Positions 33,151 to 43,200 of a stretch of DNA of 53,501 nucleotides are shown here, piece by piece; position 1 is the first letter of the stretch; each line of letters begins with the position of its first letter. A program made the position numbers and the translations under genes. The notes under the pieces are model-generated. The model saw only the letters and a program-made list of their open reading frames with translations, was not told where the DNA came from and searched no databases. The DNA is taken from positions 183,466 to 236,966 of the forward strand of contig MNCI01004199.1 of the NCBI GenBank assembly GCA_015680685.1, written 5' to 3'. The DNA is from Gnetum montanum. Its lineage: Eukaryota; Streptophyta; Gnetopsida; Gnetales; Gnetaceae.

Positions 33151-34450
33151 TAACAAGCAGGATTAATAACCATTTTCCATTTTCTTCAATTTTACATCTT
33201 TTTGTTTTCCAGTTTTTCATTTTTCAATTTCTTGTTTTATCTTTTTGTCTTTTTCTTTTACATTTTTATAAGTAATCTCGTCTATAAATAAAACACTCAT
33301 GTGGCTCGTTGTTTGAGGTGTGTTCTATGTTATCAAGTCTCGAGTGATCAATTATGTGGATAGTGAGCCCATTACATTCACTCATCCATTCTACAAATAA
33401 GAGGTTTTGTTTGAGGGTACAGTGATATTCTTGACATTCTTAAAACTTAAAATTAATTTTGTGTTCATTGTACCCAGAATAAAGAAGGACAGACCAAGAG
33501 GGAATGATTAGGGTGTGACATCAAGGGNAGATCTAATGCAAAATGGGAGTAAGAGTAATCAAAAGGCACTCAAAAATCCAATGTTGTTCTAGGGGGGTCC
33601 CACTAGAAAGACATGCACCCATGCCCGAAGGTTGGCGGCTTCTCTGGATTCAACAATTGGAAAAGAAAAAAAAAGAAAGGAAGTGCAACAAAATAAAAAT
33701 CACTCCTCCCTTGAACAAAATGCCAAGTGATCATATGCCTTGTTGTTATGGTACTCTCATAGTTGCTCATCATGGGATGAAATGATGTGATGTCAGTAAT
33801 TAGAGGAATGGACTTGCTCCTGATCTTGGAATGATGGGTTAATGACACCTTAATCATGCTTTACATGTAGGATTCACTATGCCCTGGGTCAGTTACCTCA
33901 TGTCCCAATCTCTACAATCCCTTCTATAGTTCGTCTCATCTCACTGTTCATGTAATTGTAGCTTGTGTCATGTGTAACATGGGATTCTTACCTCATTCTG
34001 GTGATATATACATGTGTGTGTTTTTTGGAATTAGTGTGGATTACATTTAACCCTTCTAGTGCCCATAGACACTTTTAAGTGTAGTTACACAAAGGCATTA
34101 TAGGTTGAAACCTTCTTTGGGGAGTACCCACTTGTGTAATCTTTTGTAATTTTCACTTATGACACAACTCTCACACACCATTTCTTACCCTCAGCCTATT
34201 TTTCATAACATTCTTTCCCTTATTACTATCTCTCCGAATTCCAATGTCCCTCTATAACCATTACATGGCCTTTTTCTCTCACTTACCACCTAAGTCCTTA
34301 TTGATAAATTCCACACCATCATAATTATTCATGCCTTTCAAACTAATTTAATTACCCTAGAGCCTTTTAACAATAGCCCCATGTCCTTAATTCCCATTTT
34401 ATATTCCAAAAATACCTTAAAAAATTAGGTATCTTTCATTGTTCCCAATA
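33151..34450. other. Element D non-coding middle region
   Basis: No coding sequence is seen. Purine-rich (33655-33685) and pyrimidine-rich (33170-33270) tracts flank blocks also present in elements A and C. TCTACAATCCCTTCTATAGT and TAGACACTTTTAAGTG correspond to A near 7420 and 7265 (minus). Conservation in three elements suggests a cis-acting role. Confidence 0.5.
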
Positions 34451-34458
34451 TCACTAGG

Positions 34459-34519
34459 GCCACGATATCACATACGTGATGTATCATATGCAATATTGCT
34501 TCTGTCCAGCTATAAAAAG
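34459..34519 (+). promoter_or_regulatory. Internal LTR-like promoter module in element D
   Basis: CACGATATCACATACGTGAT and ATGCAATATTGC, then CTATAAAAAG at 34510-34519, repeat the arrangement found at the LTR starts (palindromic GATATC/ACGT sequence followed by a TATA box). The sequence after the TATA box differs from the LTR. ORF2 begins about 490 bases downstream. It may be the remnant of a second LTR or a promoter for ORF2. Confidence 0.5.
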
Positions 34520-35005
34520 ATGACCCCCCTCCCCTCCCCGCAACACTTAGCATCAATTTTCACAAATCACACAGGGGAGTTTTTTAAATTTTTCTCTATG
34601 ACTTGCAAGTGTGACACCCTTTCTTTTCTACCTATATCTTGCTCGCTGGTACTCCAATTTTTATTGCTTTTGAACCTACTTGAACTCAGAGTGTTTAGCA
34701 TAGTCATGGGGGACGGACATACGCCGAATAGCGTATAAATTTTTTGGAATTTTTCATCACCCAAAGGACATTATCAAGGGTAATTAGTTGTAAAATTAAG
34801 AATAAAATGTGTCAAAAAAAATTTCATCCCCTTAGGTACATCGGGAAACTAAAATTGAAAACCACCTAAGTAAAAAGGACCCACTATTATAATATTTTGA
34901 GAAACATCACATGGAGATAAAATTAATTAATTAATTAAGGCAAGCAGTAAGGTATAAATTACTTCAGAAACAACCGTACTAATGATTGGCCTCATGTGAT
35001 TGTAG

Positions 35006-37490
35006 ATGGCCCTGAAACGTAGACAACAGGAAGGTCCTGCTGAAGGTGGAAGCAAACAACCTAGGAGAGGTGAAGAACAAGTCCTTGCTAGACAACATGT
35101 GGAGTAGAAGGAACAATCATTCAGTATTCATCAAGAGGACCCTCCTACTGTACAGTCCAGGCAGGCAGAAAGAGGAGCTGCTACAGCACCTGAACAGGGA
35201 CAACATCTCACATTGCCCTAGGATTGTGTTTAGGATATCCATGAAAGTTCCACATCCATTGCTATGATTGTGGAATTAAATTTTGCATCTTTTGTAGAGT
35301 TCGCTCCTAAGGCTGTTAGGGATCACCTCAAAGGGTCTCCCTTATGGCTTACCCTCTTTGAAAGCAGTGCCTGGTACCTAGGGGAGACGTACCAATTCTG
35401 GCACAATAGAGAACAAGGCACCACTATTAATATTTGTGGTCTGACAGTCAATTTCTCCACATAGGCCATTTTGGAAGTACTAAACATTCCGAATACAGGG
35501 CTCCAGATTGCTCAGTTGTCTACCCGTTCAGACCCCGATGTTCTACGAGTTTGGTTGGAAAGGGCGTATGGCAGGGATAAGACATTTGGAGAGTTGACAA
35601 CGGAAGAGAGTAACTATTTCAAAATTGGAATGTATCACCTCTTCCCCATGAATGGCCTCAAAAGGATATCAACATATGTGGCAAGAGGATGTGCAATGCT
35701 AATGGGAAAGGTTAATGCTAACCTACCTCATCTATACTTGATGGAGATCCTGAGGCGGTTCGAGGAATGGAAGATAGGGAAGATGGCGTTGCCCTTCCCT
35801 TGTCTTATTAGGAAGCTATGCCGATGTGATGGTATCAGTGGATACACTAATGATGTCCTCCAAAAAGCCCAAAATGCTTCATATGTTGAACTGTTAAAGC
35901 CACTAGCCGTAAGGAAAATCACTGGTGAGACATTGGGACCAAAATAAGAAGAACCAATGGCTGAACCAACTGCAACTCAACTTGTAGGGCCCAACCAATT
36001 TCCAAGTATGGAACCAAGACAACAACAGGAAGCAAGGCCTAGCACAGGCCAAGATCAACCATCGCCACCACAAGATTACAGACCATCGATGAGCCACCTC
36101 AGGGTCATCGCTGAGATGGTTAGTTGGGGAAGTCGTGATGATGAAAATCTCTTCCGCATCATTAACAATTTCATACAGCCCACAGTTTCTTTGGATCGTG
36201 CAAGGGGTGAAGTGTCTATTCATACAGGAGGAGGGGAGAGTATTTGTTCACAATAAATCTTAGTAAACACTGCATCTTTCCAGGTGCAATTAGAAACTTG
36301 TGAAGGGGCCACAGTGGTGTTCATACAACACTAGGATGTAGTGGGAGCCGCATAAGTGGTCATAGATCACATTAAGGAATCATTCAATGTACCTGTTGTG
36401 CCACCAGCAAATCTCACAGGAGCACGAGATGCTCAAACTTTAGCTGGAATCTCAATGACTCTTGTAGAACATGAGGATGTGCTTGATCGATTGCTACAAA
36501 TAGGACAAATAATGACGTCTCTGTTTGACATCCTTCTTGATGTTACAGTAATTCAATTAGACCTCATTTCCACTAAGGGGAAGCTAGTCTTGATAGAGAC
36601 GAGGGTTGAGCATGCTGAAGTAGAGGTGCAGAAATTACAAAAATAGCTCATGGCCCTACAAGCAGCACAATAGGACCCTTTGCAATTTGTTCCCGTAGAC
36701 CAGCTAGACAATTTCAAAATTCAACAACTAACCAAACTACTAACGGAGAATAAGAAGGTGGCTGAAGAAAAAGAGAGGGCTTTTTGGGATGCCTCTGTAG
36801 CACAGGCGCAAACTCATGCACATATCAAGGCACTCAAGGCCTTACAGGAAGAAAACAAGCAGCTTGTTACTGACAACCTTCGGTTGACCGCTATGGAGAA
36901 GCAAAAGAATGTTCTTGAAGAACATTTCCATCAATTGCGAAAATAATTCATCCAAGTCAACCAAGACATGAGTCGTTTAACCAGGAAGAATTGAACCCTC
37001 TCAATGGAGGAGGTATGCACCATTTGCCAAAAGACAACTATTGAAATAAGCGCATGGAAAAATAAGGCTAAACGACATGAAAAGTTAAAGGAGCACTTCC
37101 GAGACCAGGTGGGGATGTACAAACAGATCCTTGAAAAGGAGATCCATATGTCCAAGGCCCACATCAATGCTATCAGTGCTCAACAAACTGACTGGCAAGC
37201 CATATTGGACACTTATGCATTTTTCCACCAAGCGGAAGTTAAGAACTAGGACTTGTAGATCCAAGATCTTACAGAATACATGGAGTTGGAAAACTTGCAG
37301 TATGCCAACCTTGCCACATTAACAATAGGGCACCCATGAATAGAGCTCGAGTAATAGGTAGCTACCATCTACATCAAATATGAAACATAATTTGCAGAAT
37401 GCAAGAAGATATTGCAAAAACTGGAGATTGCAAATTTTGAACTTGAGGTGGTGAAGGAAAGCTACTAAGGACAAAAAGGTGTTGCAATAT
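35006..37490 (+). pseudogene. Element D ORF2: plant 'putative transposon protein' domain plus coiled coil
   Basis: From the ATG at 35006 one frame persists for about 2.45 kb with no frameshift, broken by roughly 19 stops (mostly TAG). An N-terminal charged region (MALKRRQQEGPAEGGSKQ) is followed by a globular part with TTINICGLTVNFST, YFKIGMYHLFPMNGLKRIST and MALPFPCLIRKLCRCDGI. These match the pattern I recall for the plant 'putative transposon protein' domain (Pfam Transposase_32, PF20167), found in LTR-element ORFs; it is not a demonstrated transposase. Residues from about 530 on are a long Glu/Lys/Gln-rich coiled coil. Function unknown; a particle or nuclear-targeting role is possible. 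Confidence 0.6.
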
Positions 37491-37509
37491 CAACCAAGAT
37501 CTTGGTCTT

Positions 37510-38327
37510 TGATGAGTCGCCATTTAACCCAGCCGTGATATCGCATATGCAATATTGCAACCTAGCCATGATATTGCGTACGTGATATCACAGCCTGTCT
37601 CCTCATCTATAAATAAGAGGTAGGCAGTTCCAATAGTTAGTCATTTTTAGAGTTAGTTTTGACTTTTATTTTCATTTTTCTCTCAACCCTTTTCCTCCCA
37701 GTGTATGCTTGTAGTGTGGTAATTGTACGACATCCTTATTTGAGTGTGACGTACTTGGACACGCACATGACCAGCAATAAAGATCGAGATTACTTCATCA
37801 TTGCAACATTCACTTATCTTAATCATTTAATTAATTATTATTTACTACTTTCTTAGTTAATATCTTCTTACCCTAAACTCCTGTTAAAAGCGGAATGAGT
37901 ACGACTTGATTATGAGCATTTAAGTGTGACTACTTGGTAACCCAGTAGCATACCTAGGATTTGCTCTTGGTAATCCCAGTGGTAGTCATGCAGGAAGTCC
38001 AAGATGTGTACAGATGATTGAGGAATGGATGCTCCTCGCATTTAGGCTAGTTTAGATTCTCTCTCACCCTTCTCTCTTAGCTTAGTTAATATTATCATTT
38101 CCCATTATCTTCAGGAGTAGCATTAGTATAGAACACATCATACACCTCACTCTGGACTAAACCATACGTGACAAAGTTAACACTAGTCTAGGTGGGAAGA
38201 TAGCGAACTACGACCTAAGGCTAATTGTTTGGATGCCACAACTAGTTCGTCTGCAGAGTTCGACCAGATCACACGTGTAACGCTTGTATTCGTATGGTTG
38301 AGTGTAGGGGTACCTCACCACTCATCA
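37510..38327 (+). repeat. Element D 3' LTR
   Basis: It is 818 bp and the partner of 30433-31249. The palindrome arms are 37535-37558 and 37568-37591, with the TATA box at 37608-37615. Many differences from the 5' LTR are C/T or G/A transitions (for example GTATGCGATATTGC against CATATGCAATATTGC), as expected of methylated cytosine decay. The bases just before it (AACCAAGATCTTGGTCTT) resemble the host flank of the 5' LTR. Confidence 0.9.
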
Positions 38328-38560
38328 GTCTTTATGAACATGATAGATAGGCAATTAGATCACTTCCATTTTTCATATGAACCAACATCATCCAGTTGGT
38401 TGGTTTTTGTAATGGCAAGTGCTTCATCCTTACAGATAGCATAGTCAATGTCCATCCAACCTAAATGAAGAAGAATCCTCTCCTTTCATACTTTATAATT
38501 ATCACCCTTTAATTTATGAATGTCACATTTAAAATTAGAGTAGTTCACAGGTTGTATAAA
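38328..38560 (-). pseudogene. Copia gag, 5' part, displaced by element D
   Basis: The minus-strand reading gives KLKGDNY, HLGWMDIDYAICKDEALAI and KTNQLDDVGSYEKWK, then CLSIMFIKT up to the TSD. This is the N-terminal gag region of the same copia family, and it continues across element D to 30427. Stops occur after GDNYKV and EKWK. The initiator region is near 38560. Confidence 0.8.
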
Positions 38561-39764
38561 TTAAAACATGCTTATGTCACTAAATTTGAGGTTAAAATAC
38601 TATACAACATGTTTACCAATGTAAATCATGTAGAAATATGAATCAAATGACATAAAATTTCTTGTGGGCTAAATTTTAATTCAAAAAAAAATCATATATC
38701 CTTATGATAAAACTATTAAATTATATCTCTTTTTTTAATCCTTGTGGGTAAATTAAGAAAAATAATTTAATACATCATCGTGATTAATCATATTAAATAT
38801 AACAAAAATTCTGGTGGGATAAAATTTATTATATTACATATAATTAATCACAATTTAATGTTTATTTACCTTATGTGATCAAAAGCTCATAATATATAAT
38901 CTTGCACAATTAAAGATGTTGTGGCTACTCTCTAATTATACAAAATTATATAGATCACTAGTCATAATTTTTATATAGAAAACCTATGCATATATCTATA
39001 TGTCACTTTATAGATATATACAAAATAATATGCATAAAACTAATTGTTTCTAAAACAAATTACCAAATTCTAACATTTCTTAAAAAAATATGGTAATAAA
39101 CATAAGTTATTTGAGAAATATTAATATATTAATAATAAGCAACTTTATTCTCATACCAGAACACAAATGTGGCTATTAATATAATGGTTATGTGATGGAG
39201 CTATCTTATTAGAAAATACAGAAAATAATGTCAAAACTGTCCTATGAATATTGGTTGTAGAGAGCCTATGTAGGGAACATAGAGGTTGTTGTTCCAAAGC
39301 ATGGGTTCCACCCTTCTAGGTGAGGCATTTTCTGCCATATGGCTCTAGGACCTTAGCTTATCTCCCAAGAATGGAGGCTGAAGCACCTCATTGTCCACTC
39401 CCTCTTGTTTGGATTCTCCATCTCATAAACTTTTTTGACAATGTTTTCAAAGAGAAGAAAAAAAGAAACCAAAGGAGATAAAAACACCCAACTATCCAGA
39501 GAACACTATAAACTCTAAGCTATGCACCACTCCATAAGCCATGTATCTATTTTAAAACATTTATTAATTTTGTGGCATATGACAAATTCAAAATCAAGCA
39601 CCATACATAATTCCAAAATAAACATTTTCTAGTCAATAATTAAATTAACTCAAAAGTTATCCTAGTTTGACACCATTAACACATGAAAAATCCCCTTAGT
39701 TTGACACCATTATAAGAGCGGAAAAACACATACCGTTAAGCATTAAGACAAAGACCAAACATAC
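38561..39764. other. AT-rich intergenic DNA
   Basis: There are no credible ORFs. Bases 39240-39430 are GC-richer and read on the minus strand as GAGGTGCTTCAGCCTCCATT and similar, with no recognised function. TAGTTTGACACCATTA occurs at 39663 and again at 39697. The copia 5' LTR would be expected near 38570-39200 but could not be recognised. Confidence 0.4.
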
Positions 39765-40150
39765 CAAATGTTGGAAAAACTATGTAGAAAACATTGGCTA
39801 GACAACACAATGACCGAATTGCATACAGAATCAAAGATGTGAAAATAAATAGAAATTGACCTCTAGCCATTGATGCCTTTATGTGAACTTGTTGCGGTGA
39901 GTTTTCTAATTCTTTTATCACACCAGCAGTGAGCGTTTGTAACAGGGACCAAGACTGTAACATTATGGTAAGTTTTTTCAGTGCCTTTATTCTCTTTATC
40001 AAAAACATTTTATAGGTTAGAAAAATGTGAGTTACCAAACTTTTCGATTAAATGCCAAATATTTTTCTATAATGGTCACTTTAATAAAACTATTACAAAC
40101 TGTTTTTCTATAACCGTCACATTTATATAGAACTATTACAAACTGTTGAT
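39765..40150 (+). repeat. Block U3, copy 2 (matches 25790-26340)
   Basis: The order of shared blocks is the same as in copy 1, including CACAATGACCGAATTGCATA and the final minisatellite, which has about two units (40065-40145). It is shorter because of internal deletions, and the 60-bp duplication of copy 1 is missing. Confidence 0.72.
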
Positions 40151-41260
40151 GTTCCCTTAGAGCCCAAAATTTTTTGGTACCATTTTGGTTCAAGAAAAGA
40201 AGAACATTATCCAGCAGCCTCACAGCCCAAAGTTTTTGGGCTAAGTTTTGAGATAATCGTGCCGGTTACTTTTTCTGACCATTGTCTTATGTGTAGGACT
40301 ATTATTTATGATTCTTCTGTCGGTAAGGTTTTGTGCAGTCATCCAAACTTTTCCTGCATGCATTATGTGTTCCAAAATGGAGCTACTTTATTTGCTTTGA
40401 GGACATGTTGGAGAGAAGTTGAACTCTTTTTAACCGGTGAAAACTGTCGCCCGTACAATTTCTCTATTTCAGTTTACCTTGTTAAGAATTAACTTACTAA
40501 AAAGCCATCTTTCGCAGAAATTTAACTATATTTTAAATAATTTTATAATGTATCATGTTGATAATTTATCTTAAAATGCACGTCGAATCGAACTGTTTTA
40601 TGTCCCAAAATAGGTTTAAAGTTTTAAGTAGTTTTGCCAGATTTACAGTAATAAACTTTGACCACATATATAATATTTTCAGTCAAAGTGATTGGATGGT
40701 TACTTACGCAAGAGTTTTGGTTTTATCATTTGCAGAGATTCGTAGCTTCAAAGTTCATTTATATTTTCGCTGACATCTTGGATAAGGTAATCCACGCAAA
40801 CATAGAGATATCAATGTATGCAAACAATCATTGCCTCGACGAACTTTTTCGCGAGATATAATTATTTCTATAACCTTGATTACCTGTAACATGTGGTGCG
40901 ATCGTTTCTTCTTGAATACTCCTTCGAACAGCAGCTTCACTGTTACTTTGAAATAATTTTTTGAAAGACCTCCTAAATCCTTTTTACAATACTATTAACG
41001 ATGATGCTGTTTGCCATGCTTAAAAGAAATAAATAAATCGGAATAATTGATTCGATAAAATTATGTTAAAAACACATACTAAACAAAAGCCAACTTGATA
41101 GCGGTGGATTCCTGCCCACCGCCACTCACAAGAAGTACCCATGTTTCTTACGCTCTCAGATTGCGTTGTGTTTTTTTGAGAACCAAAGGTAATTCATCCA
41201 AGAGTTCACGTCTTTTTGGTTGTGGTAGTAACGTTTTATCATCACTCACGTTGTTTGTCT
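40151..41260. other. Low-copy-looking DNA, no gene recognised
   Basis: Composition is less AT-skewed. Plus frames at 40259-40492 (77 residues) and 40555-40861 show no known motif and lack convincing coding bias. AGCCCAAA.TTTTTGG is repeated at 40160 and 40226. An inverted pair GCGGTGG/CCACCGC lies at 41101-41123. Confidence 0.35.
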
Positions 41261-41269
41261 TATGTTAAT

Positions 41270-41760
41270 GCAGTTTTATAAAATAAAGCAACGCCAACGT
41301 TTAACGTTGATATAAATGATGTGATGCTAACCTTATTAGCATTAACGGTAGTTAGAAGTTTTGCGTTAACTTTTGACGTTAATGTATATGGGTCATATTA
41401 ACATTAATGTTATTTGGGAGTTTTACGTCCACATTAACGTAAATGTGCTTGGAAGTTTTGTGTCTAACGTTTAATGTCAAAATGAAGATGGGTCATTGAC
41501 ATTAATGTAGTTTATGTGACAAGGTTGCTCTTGGACAAACGTCACTAGTGTTGGGTCCCAACATTTCAATACCGATAAATCGATGTGGATTGCTGCATAG
41601 GAATTTTGCATCACCATCTAACGTCAATGTAAATAGTTCATTAACATTATATGTATATGCATTTGCATCAATTTTAGTTCTATTAACGTGGATTTGTGCA
41701 AAAACATTGATATCTTTACCTAACGTCATCTGTCCTTGTTCATTGTAAGTTTAGTTTTGC
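41270..41760. repeat. Degenerate repeat rich in AACGT/ACGTT and ATTAACGTTAAT-like words
   Basis: Across about 490 bp, motifs such as TAACGTT, ATTAACG, GACGTTAATG, CATTAACGTAAATG and TAACGTTTAATG recur roughly every 20-40 bp. AGAAGTTTTGCGTTAAC, GGGAGTTTTACGTCCAC and GGAAGTTTTGTGTCTAAC mark three units about 55-60 bp apart (near 41356, 41417 and 41451). It looks like an eroded tandem array with an ACGTT-centred palindromic unit. Confidence 0.6.
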
Positions 41761-42769
41761 ATTGTTGTTAAGATCTTAACGTCTATTTATGTATTTTTTT
41801 TTTCTTTCAACTCTTCCGTGGATTCATTATTGACTAGTATATATGGTTTTCAAGGCTACATATGAAGACACCGAGAGAAGTTGAACCAATATACTTGTAA
41901 TAAAAACATTGAAAATTTTTGTGCTTTTAAACTTAATCATTTTCAAATATTTCTTAATGATAATATATTAACAACATTTATTCAGGACAACCATATCTCA
42001 TATAATAATCTTATGTTTTTTATCAATAGTTGATTTTATGCTAAGGCATTTTATATTACAATCTTAATGATTTTTTATTGTGTGATTAGTTTAGGAATGC
42101 CACTATCATCAACTACACCTTTTTATTCATGATTGCATCCAATCCTAGCCCCAACACCAATGACTCAATATCAATTGTATCGATGTCAAAGGGACCAAAA
42201 GGTTGAAATTGAGAAATATTGATAAGAGGGAGAAAAATGAAGAATAAGCAAGCTAACAACGTAATGAGTTGTCAATTCCCAAAGGCATGATTTAGCCACA
42301 ACAATTAGGTCAGTGACACCACATCAAATAGGCATCATCAACTATTGATAACAATAACTATGATGCTCGAAATGATGAAAACACGCTACAACTAATTGAT
42401 TACATGGACCATTTAAAGTCTCTAGTAGACAATTGTAGTGTGATCGATGCTTTCAAGGAAAAAGTCAATGATTTTATACATCCAAGATCCTACTCTATCT
42501 ATGGTGAATTTTACATTAATATTCAACTGCACTAGCATCCCTATGGTACATCATGTAGTCATTATATCAGTGAGAGGGAGGTCCTAAGGTTTAGTGTTGA
42601 AAATAGGATGGATCTAGGTGTAAGGATTCCCTTGCTATCATTCTTAACACCGGTGGAGGAGATGTTACTCACCAAGATCAATCCGCTGCTTCAAATCATA
42701 CATGCCAAATTATAGGAGATGTTAACTTCATTTTTATAAGATTCTCTCATCCAAATTATAGGTATATAT
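41761..42769. other. AT-rich DNA with a possible decayed ORF
   Basis: Bases 42410-42720 read in the plus strand as FKEKVNDFIHPRSYSIYGEF and, in another stretch, VEEMLLTKINPLLQIIHAKL, with stops between. Amino-acid composition looks protein-like, but I cannot assign a family. Nothing is recognised in the remainder. Confidence 0.3.
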
Positions 42770-43200
42770 ATTAAATATATAACTAGGTTAGTCTTATCCA
42801 TTTGTAAACTAAATGCATACCTCTTTGTAAAGTCTTTAGATAGAAGATAATTGTATGTTAGGAACTTCTAAATTTTCTAAGAAACTCCATAACTTGCTTC
42901 AATTAATGGAACCAGAGGCTTTAGAGAAATCTACAATACAAATAAATGTTATCCCATATAAACCTTATTTTTTTTATAAATAAGATAGTTTAGAATTATG
43001 AGATTAACTATAGTAGAATGTTGTTACCTAACTCTTACCTAGGATATTACATGTGTTTGATTTTCTTTAGCTTATCTTCTAAGCATAGATTTTGCAATAC
43101 TTTCTAGAATTTTGGCAAAAATATTGTTGTTTCCAAGCAATCTATAATTATTTATATCTTTTTTACCTTATTTTTTAACAGTATAACTGCTTCATTAATG
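42770..43200 (-). pseudogene. LINE (non-LTR retrotransposon) reverse transcriptase relic
   Basis: The minus-strand translation gives DINNYRLLGNNNIFAKILES near 43065-43165, corresponding to the 'NYRPI.....KIFAKIL' block of LINE RT. About 170 bases later IVDFSKASGSIN then SKLWSFLENLEVPNIQL and RLYKEV (42820-42935) match the 'DF.KAFD....KLW..L..L..P......I..LY..V' block. The catalytic FADD and the endonuclease are not seen. Stops and indels are many. It is an old fragment, probably of the RTE-like or related endonuclease-RT lineage. Confidence 0.6.

Larger units (their letters stand above)
30433..38327 (+). mobile_element. Element D: complete non-autonomous LTR element inside copia gag
   Basis: LTRs at 30433-31249 and 37510-38327 and TSD GTCTT (30428-30432 and 38328-38332) define a 7,895-bp insertion. 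The primer site TGGTGCCATTTCGAGGG starts at 31251, one base after the LTR, and resembles tRNA-Asp sites of Athila/Tat elements. The interior holds ORF1 (gag-related, 31908-33150), a non-coding middle shared with elements A and C, a second promoter-like module (34459-34519), and ORF2 (35006-37490). No protease, RT or integrase is visible, although 497 undetermined bases hide part of ORF1. LTR similarity appears higher than in element A, so it is probably the youngest insertion here. Confidence 0.9.

Noticed and set aside
34439-34738. 99-residue plus frame before element D ORF2
   Set aside because: It overlaps the promoter-like module, is out of frame with ORF2, and lacks recognisable content.
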